DNA of 56,409 bases from an uncultured Clostridia bacterium (GTDB lineage: Bacteria > Bacillota > Clostridia > TANB77 > CAG-508), in NCBI GenBank assembly GCA_934162615.1, contig CAKPJK010000005.1, positions 1-56,409 on the forward strand, read 5' to 3'. The notes under the pieces are model-generated. The model was not told the DNA's origin, did not search any database, and saw only the letters and a program-made list of their open reading frames with translations. The position numbers and the translations under genes were made by a program. This document shows positions 45,920 to 54,174 of this stretch, in pieces (position 1 is the stretch's first letter; each line of letters opens with the position of its first letter).

Positions 45920-47190
45920 ATATTTATTCCTTCTTTTTTATTAAACGTTTCTTTTACATTCTCCATTTTTTCATTTTTACTTATTATCATTTTAAACAAA
46001 TATATACTTACAAATATTTCTATTATTGATAAAACCGTCAAAATACTTATTACTAATACCATTGGATATTTTAACAATATAGTCGTAAAGCTCAAACTTA
46101 TTATTGTTCTAAAAATTTTTCTTGATAACTCCATAGTTGTTAATACAGTCTGTTGACTATTCTTATCAGCATTTTTCAATGCTATATCCTGCATATATAC
46201 CTTAAATGGGTCTCTTATAAAAAGTATCATTACATATCCAAGTCCCATAATCACAAATTTCAATACTGGCATATTAGATATATTATAACCAATAAGCATT
46301 AAAATCAATGATATTGTTAATGCAACTGGTAGCATTATTCCTACTTTTTCTTCATATTTTTTATGTATTTTTTCAAACTTTATGTTTGATATCAGTCTTA
46401 CTATCCTTGATACACATAATATTGTTCCAATTATTAGTGACGTTTTTTCAACATCATACATTTTTAGCAATTCTTGTTGAATAAATAACTTTCCATTTGA
46501 CTGTCCGGAATTTACCATAGGATAAAATAGACCATATGAAATTATTATAAACATTACAATTTTTGTGTATTTGATTTTTCTTTTATTATTTTCTTTATTT
46601 GTTTCTACTGTCCTTTTATCATCTTTTGAATAGTCTGCCATATACCAAGATAGTATAAAACATATTACGCAGAACGTTATGCATCCTATCATTGGCAAAT
46701 AGTTATTAATATTAAACATTATACTTGCTACAAATGATATTATCATTGTAACCAATGCATATATCGTATTTGCTTTTGTTCTATATTTTATATATTCATT
46801 TTCTTTATGTTGCAATTCCAAATTATTTTTTAATGCTGCATTTATCATATTTTGAAATGTAAATGCCATTTCGTAAAATATTTTTCCTATTACAATTGTC
46901 AAATAATTTCTACCAAACGTCAATAATATACTTGATATTAGAAATAGAAATGATCCTAATCTAACTGATTTTGTATTTCCTATTTTGTGTATTATTTTTA
47001 ATAATGGTACTTGTAATAAGATATTTACTATCATTGATATTGATGTTAGTGATACTATCTGTGATGCTGTAAAATTTTTTACTACTGTTAAAAATAGTGT
47101 ATCTATTGCTATCCAAAATAATAAATCTCCTGATAGTCCATCATACCAAGGAAATATTTTGTTAAATCTCTTTAGTTTATTTTCGTCCAT
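45916..47190 (-). CDS. MFS transporter
   Basis: This 424-residue, ~12-helix permease begins MDENKLKRFNKIFPWYDGLS, an N terminus common among Clostridial MFS proteins beside two-component systems. It has a lysine-rich central loop (DYSKDDKRTVETNKENNKRK). It follows the histidine kinase by 43 bases and overlaps the next MFS gene. It may be the first target of the adjacent two-component system. The substrate is unknown. Confidence 0.82.
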   Translation of the reverse strand: MDENKLKRFNKIFPWYDGLSGDLLFWIAIDTLFLTVVKNFTASQIVSLTSISMIVNILLQVPLLKIIHKIGNTKSVRLGSFLFLISSILLTFGRNYLTIVIGKIFYEMAFTFQNMINAALKNNLELQHKENEYIKYRTKANTIYALVTMIISFVASIMFNINNYLPMIGCITFCVICFILSWYMADYSKDDKRTVETNKENNKRKIKYTKIVMFIIISYGLFYPMVNSGQSNGKLFIQQELLKMYDVEKTSLIIGTILCVSRIVRLISNIKFEKIHKKYEEKVGIMLPVALTISLILMLIGYNISNMPVLKFVIMGLGYVMILFIRDPFKVYMQDIALKNADKNSQQTVLTTMELSRKIFRTIISLSFTTILLKYPMVLVISILTVLSIIEIFVSIYLFKMIISKNEKMENVKETFNKKEGINI

Positions 47191-47233
47191 TTGTTTCTCC
47201 TAACGATTCTTATGTTTTTTACTAAAATTATTA

Positions 47234-48469
47234 TTACTTCATATACTTAATCACAAACTCTGTACCTTTGTCAAGTTCAGATTTACAACTTATCATACCA
47301 TTATTTTTTTCAATAATATTTTTTGCAAGTGCAAGCCCAATACCTACACTATTTTCAGAAGAATTTTTACCTTTATAAAATCTTTCAAAAATATGTTTTA
47401 AATCTTCTTTTGTCATTCCTTCCCCTTCGTCTCTTATTGTTATTTTTGTGAACAAAGTATTTTCCTCATATTTTATATAAATTTTTCCATTTTCTTTGTT
47501 ATGTTCAATACAATTTTTAATTATATTTGTAACCGCTTCTTGCTGCCACTTGTAATCTCCAGAAAATGAGGCATTTGGGTTGCCTTCAATAACTATTTGT
47601 TGATTTTTTATTTCAATTGGTATCTCTAAATTTTTTATAATTTCATCAATAAATTTTTTTAGATTTATTTTTTCTTCATAAAATTGTACAACATTTGCAT
47701 CTAATTTTGATAATTTCAGCATGGATATAACAAGCCAATTTATCCAGTCAATTTGTTTGCCAATTTCAAATATAAATTTCTGTTTTGTATTTTCATCCAT
47801 ATTTGGATTATCTTTTAAATTATCTAGCATTATTGTTATTGATGTTAAAGGTGTTTTTAGTTGATGTGATATATCCTCAACTGACATCTTTAAGTTGTCT
47901 TTGTCTTTTTTTGATATTTCACTTTCTTCTTTTAACATAATGGTAATTTTGTATAATTCGTTTTTTAAATTGCTTAGCTCGTCTTCACTGTTTTCGTTTA
48001 TGTCTAAGTCATATTTTCTGTTTTTTATTTGATTTATGTATTGTGTAATTTGATTTATTTTTCTGTCTCTTTTCCTTAAATACACAAAAATAATAGCCAT
48101 CCATAAAATACTAAATACTATTATTAATATAATGTTTAATACCAAATTTTGTTTCATTTGATTTTGGACCGTTATTATGGAATTGGCCTCATTTATATTA
48201 ATCCCGTACTTTTTAAGTTCTTCTTGTCCTTTTTGATATTCTTCGGTATCTTGTTTTGAGTTTAATGTTTTTATTATTGTTCTTGTGTCTATTTCTGGGT
48301 CTTGATTTATAATTGTTCCTATTATTTCTGCTATTTTTTGATTTGCTGCTATTGTTACTTTTTTGTATTGGTTATATGTTTGTATTGTTATGGCCATGCT
48401 TGTTGCTATTGTTAATATTATCATTGGTAGTATTAAGTATTTTATATTTTTATTTTTTAAATGGTTCAT
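47234..48469 (-). CDS. sensor histidine kinase
   Basis: This 411-residue protein has two membrane helices (about 10-30 and 115-137) flanking an extracellular sensor domain of ~85 residues (INQDPEIDTRTIIKTLN). The DHp domain holds the phospho-acceptor in VEDISHQLKTPLTSI, and the ATPase domain has NIIKNCIEHNKENGKI (N box), RDEGEGM (G1) and GIGLALAKNII (G2). It is paired with the response regulator 4 bases upstream. It probably senses an extracellular signal and controls this operon. Confidence 0.92.
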   Translation of the reverse strand: MNHLKNKNIKYLILPMIILTIATSMAITIQTYNQYKKVTIAANQKIAEIIGTIINQDPEIDTRTIIKTLNSKQDTEEYQKGQEELKKYGININEANSIITVQNQMKQNLVLNIILIIVFSILWMAIIFVYLRKRDRKINQITQYINQIKNRKYDLDINENSEDELSNLKNELYKITIMLKEESEISKKDKDNLKMSVEDISHQLKTPLTSITIMLDNLKDNPNMDENTKQKFIFEIGKQIDWINWLVISMLKLSKLDANVVQFYEEKINLKKFIDEIIKNLEIPIEIKNQQIVIEGNPNASFSGDYKWQQEAVTNIIKNCIEHNKENGKIYIKYEENTLFTKITIRDEGEGMTKEDLKHIFERFYKGKNSSENSVGIGLALAKNIIEKNNGMISCKSELDKGTEFVIKYMK

Positions 48470-48473
48470 TTAT

Positions 48474-49142
48474 TTAATCTCCTATCCTATATCCAAGCCC
48501 TCTAACAGTCTTAATAATTGTCTCATCTCCTAATTTTTCTCTAATTCTTTTAATATAAACCGTTAAAGTATTATCATTAACAAAATTCCCAGCAATATCC
48601 CAAATTTTTTCTAGCAATTGCTCTCTTGTAATCAATTTATTTTGATTAGTAAACAACATAAGCAAAATTCTATATTCCAAACTTGTAAAAATAATTTCTT
48701 CATTATCTTTGTAAACTTTAGCTGATGTTGTATCTATTTTAATATTTTTGTATTGAATTATATTACTGTTTTCTTCTTTTTGACCATATCTTCTTAAAAC
48801 TGATTTTATTCTAGATATCAATTCCCTTGTTCTAAATGGTTTTACAATATAATCATCTGCTCCTAAATCTAAACCTAATACAACACTTGTTTCTTCGTCT
48901 TGTGCCGTTAAAAAGATTACAGGTATATCTTGTTTTTCTTTTATCTCTTTGCATATATCAAATCCATTTCCATCTGGTAATGATACATCTAAAAGTACTA
49001 TGTCTATTTGTTCTTGCTTTATTTTTTCTTTGCTTTCTGCTACACTTTTTGCAGATACTACTTGAAAGTTGTCTTGTTCTAATGAGTATTTTAAACCCAT
49101 TACTATTGTTTCATTGTCTTCTACTAATAATATTTTTTTCAT
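48474..49142 (-). CDS. OmpR-family response regulator
   Basis: This 222-residue regulator has a receiver domain (phospho-acceptor Asp in VLLDVSLPDGNG, conserved Thr in FLTAQDEE, Lys in DDYIVKPFRTREL) and a C-terminal winged-helix DNA-binding domain (SLEYRILLMLFTNQNKLITR, KTVRGLGYRIGD). It is the first gene of the 12-gene run and probably autoregulates its promoter (49219-49246). Cognate kinase: 47234-48469. Confidence 0.93.
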   Translation of the reverse strand: MKKILLVEDNETIVMGLKYSLEQDNFQVVSAKSVAESKEKIKQEQIDIVLLDVSLPDGNGFDICKEIKEKQDIPVIFLTAQDEETSVVLGLDLGADDYIVKPFRTRELISRIKSVLRRYGQKEENSNIIQYKNIKIDTTSAKVYKDNEEIIFTSLEYRILLMLFTNQNKLITREQLLEKIWDIAGNFVNDNTLTVYIKRIREKLGDETIIKTVRGLGYRIGD

Positions 49143-49218
49143 ATTTTATTTCTTTCCTTTTCTATATCATTCAAAAAATTATCCGTGTCAAAAAATTCTC
49201 TTAAATGTTTATATGCAT

Positions 49219-49246
49219 ATTATACATCAAAATATTAATTTTTCAA
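49219..49246 (-). promoter_or_regulatory. promoter of the 12-gene run
   Basis: On the minus strand -35 TTGAAA (49241-49246), 16-base spacer, -10 TATAAT (49219-49224). It starts the response-regulator gene after a ~70-base leader. No other promoter of similar quality was noticed within the run. Confidence 0.65.
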
Positions 49247-49298
49247 ATACCTGTGTTGGCTTAAATTATAATAACCTATTATATATTTTTAAATTCAT

Positions 49299-49327
49299 TT
49301 GATTTTTTAACATTTTTATATTATAAT
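49299..49327 (+). promoter_or_regulatory. promoter of the small membrane protein gene
   Basis: -35 TTGATT (49299-49304), 17-base spacer, -10 TATAAT (49322-49327), diverging from the 12-gene run promoter. It drives the plus-strand gene at 49370. Confidence 0.7.
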
Positions 49328-49369
49328 ATGATTTGTAACTTATTGTTTTAGCAGTTAAAGGAGTTAAAA

Positions 49370-49618
49370 ATGGAATATTTTTACTACTGTGCAATATCAT
49401 TTTTAACAATATTGTTTACAATATTTGTTTATAAAATATTATGCCACATTTCTAAAAATGGAAATAAACATTCGAAAAAAGTGGTAAAAAACTTTTTTAA
49501 GTTCACAGTTATTATCTGTATTTTAGCTGCCTTAATTTTCTTTTATAGCTTACAATATTTTCTTGTAAGAGATTTTAATTTAGGCATTGCTGAAATTTTA
49601 AAAGGTCTTTTTACATAA
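49370..49618 (+). CDS. small two-helix membrane protein
   Basis: This 82-residue protein has two membrane helices (YYCAISFLTILFTIFVYKIL, about 5-24, and FTVIICILAALIFFYSL, about 46-62) linked by a basic loop KNGNKHSKKVVKNF. It is no known family. The evidence that it is real is an AAAGGAG site, its own promoter (49299-49327), and a terminator at its stop. Plus strand, divergent from the two-component operon. It could be a small regulator or accessory subunit. Confidence 0.7.
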   Translation: MEYFYYCAISFLTILFTIFVYKILCHISKNGNKHSKKVVKNFFKFTVIICILAALIFFYSLQYFLVRDFNLGIAEILKGLFT

Positions 49619-49628
49619 AAAGACCTTT
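49601..49628. terminator. bidirectional terminator
   Basis: AAAGGTCTTTTT (49601-49612) pairs with AAAAAGACCTTT (49617-49628), loop ACAT. It overlaps the stop of the small plus-strand gene and lies just past the end of the PBP gene (minus), so it serves both converging genes. Confidence 0.85.
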
Positions 49629-49631
49629 CTT

Positions 49632-51680
49632 TTATTTTATAAATAAACTTCTTATTTTTTTAATAACATAATGGCTTCCACCACTACTATTATTTTGAGT
49701 ATTTTCAACCATACCAATAATAAGCATATCGTTATTATTATAACCAACAGTGAAGCAATCAAACCAACCTAAAGTACCGCTTTCTGTATCTGTGCTTGTA
49801 GTTTTTAATTCTGCTGTTCCTGTTTTTCCAGCAATTGTAACACCTGGTACTTTCATATCTGTTGCTGTTCCTTCCGGATTTTCTACAACTTGAATCAAGT
49901 CATTTTTCACTGTATTTGCAGCATCTGATGTAAATACATTTTCTTTTAAATACTCTCTCTTCATTCTATTTTCATTTGTATATTCAATAAATGGTTTTAC
50001 CATATTCCCGTTATTTGCAAATGCTGAATATATTGATGCCATATGTATAGGGTTTACAAGTATATTACCTTGACCATATCCTGAATCAGCTAATTGTTTT
50101 TCGTTCATATCTGCTTTTTCAGAATTTGAATATTGTGATTTTTTGAATGTTAATGGGAATTTTATTGTTTTATCAATATCCTCATTAAATCCTAATTTAT
50201 CAAGTCCTGAGCAAAATGTATCTTTTCCAATTTGCATTGCTGCTTGACCGAAGAATATGTTGTCAGAGTGTATTAAAGCATTTGCTATATTTTTAGGTCC
50301 GTTGTATGCAGTTAGTGTTGTTATATAAACATCTCCCCAGCTTGAATTTTTTTGCCACTTTAGTCCTGAATAATCAAATGTTGTATCTGTTGTTAATTTT
50401 CCACTTGTTAATCCTATTGCGGCAGTTATTGGTTTAAAAGTTGAACCTGGGCAATAGCTTTGTAAAAATCTATTATATAATGGTTTGCTAGCATCATTAT
50501 TAAGTTCATTCCATTTATCTGTTGTCATTCCTAATACAAAATCATTTGAGTTATATGATGGTGTACTTACTGTTGCAAGTAATTCACCTGTTGTTGGATT
50601 CATTACTACAAAAAATCCTTTGTCTGTTTTCATTTGGTCATATAGATTTTTTTGTATTAAACTATCAATTGTTAATTTAACATCTGTTCCATCTTTTTTC
50701 TCTTGTGTTGCTAAAGTTTTTAACTTATTACCATTTTCATCTGCTATATAAATTTCTGTTCCATCAACACCTCTTAAAGTATCTTCGTATGCTTGTTCTA
50801 AACCTGCTTTTCCAATTATACTACCTGAATTATATCCTTTTCCTTCTTTTTGTTTTAATTCCTCTGCACTAATTGCTTGAACATACCCAATTAGATGTGC
50901 AGCCTCTTCTCCAAGTGGATACACTCTTGCATCAACACTTGTTATTTTGATTCCTGGTATTTCTAGCAATTGATTTTTTAATTCTGCATTATCTGCTGAA
51001 ACTTTTTTAATTGGTACAAATGTATCATCTTTTACATATGAAGCAGAAATTTGTGTATTTATATAATCTGTTGAAACACCTGTTAATTCTGATATTTTAC
51101 TAATATTTTGTTCTTTGTTTTCTCCTAATTTACCTGGCACAATACCAACACTTGAAATTGTACCGTTTTCAGCAAGTTTTTCGCCATTTCTATCTAAAAT
51201 TTCTCCTCTTTTTGCAGATAAAGTTGAAACTCTTACTTTATCTGTAGCTCTTAATTCTGGAAAAATCATACTAGATGCCCAGCTTATTTTATATTCTTTG
51301 TTTTCTTTTACTAATTTTGCTGTATTTGTAAAAGTAATTGTTCCTGCTGATGTAGACATACTTTCATCGTATTTGATGCTATATGTTTTACCATCTTTCG
51401 TTGTTTCTGATGGTGTAACTTTTATGTCATATGCATCAATTCCTTCATATATATTTTTATTTCTTTTTATGAAATCTTCTTGTGATATTTGTGTTTTTGA
51501 ATTTTCTGAAATCATATTGTACATTTCTTCATATTTTTGATCATTTAATAATGATATGTACGCACTTAATGTTTCTTCAGGCTTTGGAGCATTTTTGTTT
51601 ATTATAAATATTGCTCCTGCTATAACTGCTATTGCTAGTATTATTACTATTGCAATTATTACTGTTTTTTTGTTTTTCAT
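49632..51680 (-). CDS. MecA-like class B penicillin-binding protein
   Basis: This 682-residue transpeptidase cross-links peptidoglycan outside the membrane. It has one N-terminal membrane helix (about 7-27), an NTF2-like MecA_N domain (about 30-150), a PBP dimerisation domain (KRGEILDRNG near 160) and a transpeptidase domain with GSTFK, SDN in IHSDNIFF and KTG in AGKTGTAEL. MecA_N-type PBPs in Gram-positives can lower beta-lactam affinity, but the sequence alone does not prove resistance. ATG 51680 has AGGGGAG upstream; the longer frame (to 51791) crosses hairpins and is rejected. Confidence 0.92.
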   Translation of the reverse strand: MKNKKTVIIAIVIILAIAVIAGAIFIINKNAPKPEETLSAYISLLNDQKYEEMYNMISENSKTQISQEDFIKRNKNIYEGIDAYDIKVTPSETTKDGKTYSIKYDESMSTSAGTITFTNTAKLVKENKEYKISWASSMIFPELRATDKVRVSTLSAKRGEILDRNGEKLAENGTISSVGIVPGKLGENKEQNISKISELTGVSTDYINTQISASYVKDDTFVPIKKVSADNAELKNQLLEIPGIKITSVDARVYPLGEEAAHLIGYVQAISAEELKQKEGKGYNSGSIIGKAGLEQAYEDTLRGVDGTEIYIADENGNKLKTLATQEKKDGTDVKLTIDSLIQKNLYDQMKTDKGFFVVMNPTTGELLATVSTPSYNSNDFVLGMTTDKWNELNNDASKPLYNRFLQSYCPGSTFKPITAAIGLTSGKLTTDTTFDYSGLKWQKNSSWGDVYITTLTAYNGPKNIANALIHSDNIFFGQAAMQIGKDTFCSGLDKLGFNEDIDKTIKFPLTFKKSQYSNSEKADMNEKQLADSGYGQGNILVNPIHMASIYSAFANNGNMVKPFIEYTNENRMKREYLKENVFTSDAANTVKNDLIQVVENPEGTATDMKVPGVTIAGKTGTAELKTTSTDTESGTLGWFDCFTVGYNNNDMLIIGMVENTQNNSSGGSHYVIKKIRSLFIK

Positions 51681-51705
51681 AAAATACATCTCCCCTTTAA
51701 TACTT

Positions 51706-51730
51706 GTCAAAAGGGATGCCCCTTTTTGAC
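51706..51730. repeat. hairpin in the PBP leader
   Basis: GTCAAAAGGG (51706-51715) pairs with CCCCTTTTTGAC (51719-51730). It lies just before the PBP ribosome site, so it may affect its translation or be a REP-like unit. Confidence 0.6.
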
Positions 51731-51743
51731 AGAAAATTTTAAA

Positions 51744-51790
51744 TGTCAATTTGGACGCTTCTGTTTGAGACATCGGTTCCAAATGTGACA
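51744..51790. repeat. REP-like palindrome
   Basis: TGTCA-ATTTGG (51744-51754) and CCAAAT-G-TGACA (51779-51790) pair with one bulge; the loop holds GGACGC...GACATCGGTTCC. It lies between trxA and the PBP gene and is akin in ends to the palindrome at 2458-2503. It can end the trxA transcript. Confidence 0.65.
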
Positions 51791-51813
51791 AATTATGTGT
51801 TTATAGAATTGCA

Positions 51814-52119
51814 TTAGAACAAATTTAAAAGTTCTTCTTTATCTCTTAGTCCTACAAGTCTTTTTTCTTCTTTACCATTTTTGAAAATTATTAGAGTAGG
51901 TATGCTCATAACATTATACTCAACTGCAATATCTGAATTTTCGTCAACATTGATTTTTCCTACTTTAGCTTTTCCATCTAACTCTGTAGCCAGTTCTTCT
52001 ATTACTGGTGCCATCGCATTACATGGTCCACACCAGTCTGCATAGAAATCTACTAATACTGGTTTTTCTGATTTTAAAACTTCTTTCTCAAAATTTTCTG
52101 AGCTTAATTTAATTTCCAT
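51814..52119 (-). CDS. trxA: thioredoxin
   Basis: This 101-residue thioredoxin has the active site YADWCGPCNAM and cis-Pro in MSIPTLIIF. It reduces protein disulfides, including the active sites of ribonucleotide reductases and peroxidases. It pairs with trxB just upstream (34 bases). ATG 52119 has GGAAAGAGAGAC-like ribosome site. Confidence 0.95.
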   Translation of the reverse strand: MEIKLSSENFEKEVLKSEKPVLVDFYADWCGPCNAMAPVIEELATELDGKAKVGKINVDENSDIAVEYNVMSIPTLIIFKNGKEEKRLVGLRDKEELLNLF

Positions 52120-52153
52120 TGTCTCTCTTCCTTTCTCAACTATAAATTTTTTC

Positions 52154-53024
52154 TTATTTTAACACTGCTAATCCTGCTTTTGTGCCCTCATACACGGCTT
52201 TTGAAACTTGATATAAGCCACCTGTACAATCACCACAGGCAAATAGTCCTTTAATTGAAGTTTCCATATTATCATCAACAACAATTTTATCATTATCTAT
52301 TTTTGCACCAAGTTTTTTTGCGAAATCTGTACTTCCTGCAACACCTTGTGCAATAAATATTCCATCAATTTTCATTTTTGTGTTGTCTTTAAAATCAATT
52401 TCTTCTACTTTATTTTCTCCGTCTGATTTCTTTTATAGGCTTTGTATTAATACTAATTTTTTCTGCTCTATATTCTGGTGCTTGTCCACCATTTGTTAAA
52501 ATAGTTATTGATTTTGCAATGTTTTGTAAATCCATTGTTTCTGATATTGCATAATCACCATCTCCAAGTACTGCTACATCTTTATTTCTGTAAAAAAATC
52601 CATCGCAAATTGCACAATAGCTAATACCTTTGCCTTCGTATTCTTCTATATTTTTTATATTTGGTTTACTCTTTTTGTTTCCTGTTGCAAGTATAACCGA
52701 TTTTGATTCAAATTCATTATTTAATGTTTGAACTTTAAATATTTGCTCTCTATTTCCATCTTTTTTTAGGTATTCAATTTGTATATTTGTAACTTCATCT
52801 TCAATTACATTTGCACCAATATTTTGTGCTTGTCTAATCCCTATTTTGTACAAATCTTTGCCATTTATACCTTTTTCGAATCCATAATAGTTTTCTATTC
52901 TTGTAGATTTTTCTAATGCTGATTTTTCTTTGTATATTATTAAAGTTTTTAAGTTTCTTCTTAATGTATATAAACTTGCTGAAATTCCTGCTGGTCCAGC
53001 TCCTACAATTATTACATCATACAT
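52154..53024 (-). CDS. trxB: thioredoxin reductase-like flavoenzyme, interrupted by a +1 frameshift
   Basis: If corrected the product is about 290 residues, normal for TrxB. It has MYDVIIVGAGPAGISA (FAD site), redox-active CAIC in SYCAICDGFF, VLGDGDYAISE (NAD(P)H site region) and FACGDCTGGLYQV near the end. It breaks at KPIKEIR: an extra C (plus g at 52421) makes AGA CGG AGA; without it the frame reads AGA GGA GAA AAT AAA GTA (IRGENKVEEIDF), the consensus. ATG 53024 is better than GTG 53033 (GAGGTG site). It is operonic with trxA and the pentapeptide gene. Same kind of break as mgtA and addA. Confidence 0.9.
52416..52424 (-). other. +1 frameshift site in trxB (C before GGA)
   Basis: The minus strand reads AGA C GGA GAA. 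The C (plus g at 52421) makes an in-frame CGG; skipping it restores the Gly-Glu-Asn consensus of the family. Confidence 0.86.
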
Positions 53025-53029
53025 TTGCT

Positions 53030-53644
53030 TCACCTCACAATGATTCCTAATAATCTTGATAGCTCCACTGCCTGAAATTGATTAACAATTAATCCTTTTA
53101 AATCTTCTTTGTCTACCACTATGCCATCAATATTACAAGTAGAAAAATCAATGCCTTTTAAGTTTGTTCTAAACAGCTGAGCTCTATACAATTCACATTC
53201 ATTAAATTTAACATTTTTTAATTTGCATTCACCAAAAGACGTTAAACTCAAATTGTTTTCTTTAAAAACAGTATCTTTAATATTTGAATTTGATAGATTT
53301 GAGTATTCCAAATTTGATTCATTTACCTTTGTTTTATAAATACTTGTATCAACAAATTTTGCTCCTACTAATTTGCAATTTAGAAATTCACATTCTACAA
53401 AGTTCGATTCATTAAAATCAACGTTTGAAAAGTCGCAATCCTTGAAAATTACATTTGTAAAATATGTATTTATAAATTTAGATTCTATACATTTGCTGTT
53501 TTCAAACATGCAATTTGTAATTTCAATTTTTTCTGTTATTATTGTTTCAATACAATTTTTAAATTTATATCCTCGTACATCATTTTCTTGTTCTATTTCT
53601 TTAATTATTATATTTTCTATTTGATCTACTTCATTATATTCCAT
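53030..53644 (-). CDS. pentapeptide-repeat protein
   Basis: This 204-residue right-handed quadrilateral beta-helix protein has five-residue units with the centre F/L (KFINTYFTNVIFKDCDFSN, FVDTSIYKTKVNESNLEYSN, FKENNLSLTSFGECKLKN, FNECELYRAQLFRTNLKG). The function is unknown; some members protect gyrase (Qnr-like), many do not. It ends just before trxB (5 bases to the chosen trxB start), so it is cotranscribed with trxB and trxA. ATG 53644. Confidence 0.88.
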   Translation of the reverse strand: MEYNEVDQIENIIIKEIEQENDVRGYKFKNCIETIITEKIEITNCMFENSKCIESKFINTYFTNVIFKDCDFSNVDFNESNFVECEFLNCKLVGAKFVDTSIYKTKVNESNLEYSNLSNSNIKDTVFKENNLSLTSFGECKLKNVKFNECELYRAQLFRTNLKGIDFSTCNIDGIVVDKEDLKGLIVNQFQAVELSRLLGIIVR

Positions 53645-53675
53645 TTTTATTTTTCTCCTCTATTAGACTTAATTC

Positions 53676-54023
53676 CTACCATATCTTTGGTAAAAATATA
53701 ATAAGTCCAATAATTGCTGATACAATTGCAGATACTAATACAGCCCCTGCTGCAACGTCTTTTGCAACTTTTGCTTGTTCATTTTTTTCTTTTGTTATTA
53801 GGTCTACCGTGTTTTCTATTGCTGTATTAATCATTTCCATTGAAATCACAATTCCAAATAGTGCAATACAAATAATCCATTCTATTTTACTTATTTTTAG
53901 CAATATTCCAAATATTATTACTAAAATCATTATTGATATGTGAATTTTCATATTTCGTTCTTCTTTTATCCCAGTTAGGATACCCTCAAATGCATATTTA
54001 AAACTTTTTATTACTTTTTTCAT
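53676..54023 (-). CDS. dgkA: DgkA-type diacylglycerol/undecaprenol kinase
   Basis: This protein of about 115 residues has three membrane helices. It carries the family core SFKYAFEGILTGIKEERNMKIH and EMINTAIENTVDLITKEKN (Glu and Asn of the active site), and the KVAKDVAAGAVL tail. In Gram-positives these kinases phosphorylate undecaprenol for cell-wall synthesis. ATG 54023 with AAAGGAAAAAT; the TTG upstream overlaps that site. It is followed 31 bases later by the pentapeptide gene. Confidence 0.9.
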   Translation of the reverse strand: MKKVIKSFKYAFEGILTGIKEERNMKIHISIMILVIIFGILLKISKIEWIICIALFGIVISMEMINTAIENTVDLITKEKNEQAKVAKDVAAGAVLVSAIVSAIIGLIIFLPKIW

Positions 54024-54131
54024 ATTTTTCCTTTCCAAATTTTATTGTTTTCTTCTGTTATATTTTACTAAAATTATTTTTATTTATCAATAGATATTCA
54101 GTTTTATTTTTAATATTTTTTAAATTAAAAA

Positions 54132-54151
54132 AGAGCGAAATATTTCGCTCT
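54132..54151. terminator. terminator of the large surface protein gene
   Basis: AGAGCGAAATATTTCGCTCT is an exact 20-base palindrome followed by T6 on the minus strand and preceded by A6, so it can terminate in either direction. The large gene stops at 54175. Confidence 0.85.
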
Positions 54152-54174
54152 AATTGAAAATAGTACCTTTTATT

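Noticed and set aside
51681..51791. Longer N terminus of the MecA-like PBP
   Set aside because: It crosses two hairpins, lacks conservation and has no ribosome site; ATG 51680 has AGGGGAG and gives a proper membrane signal.
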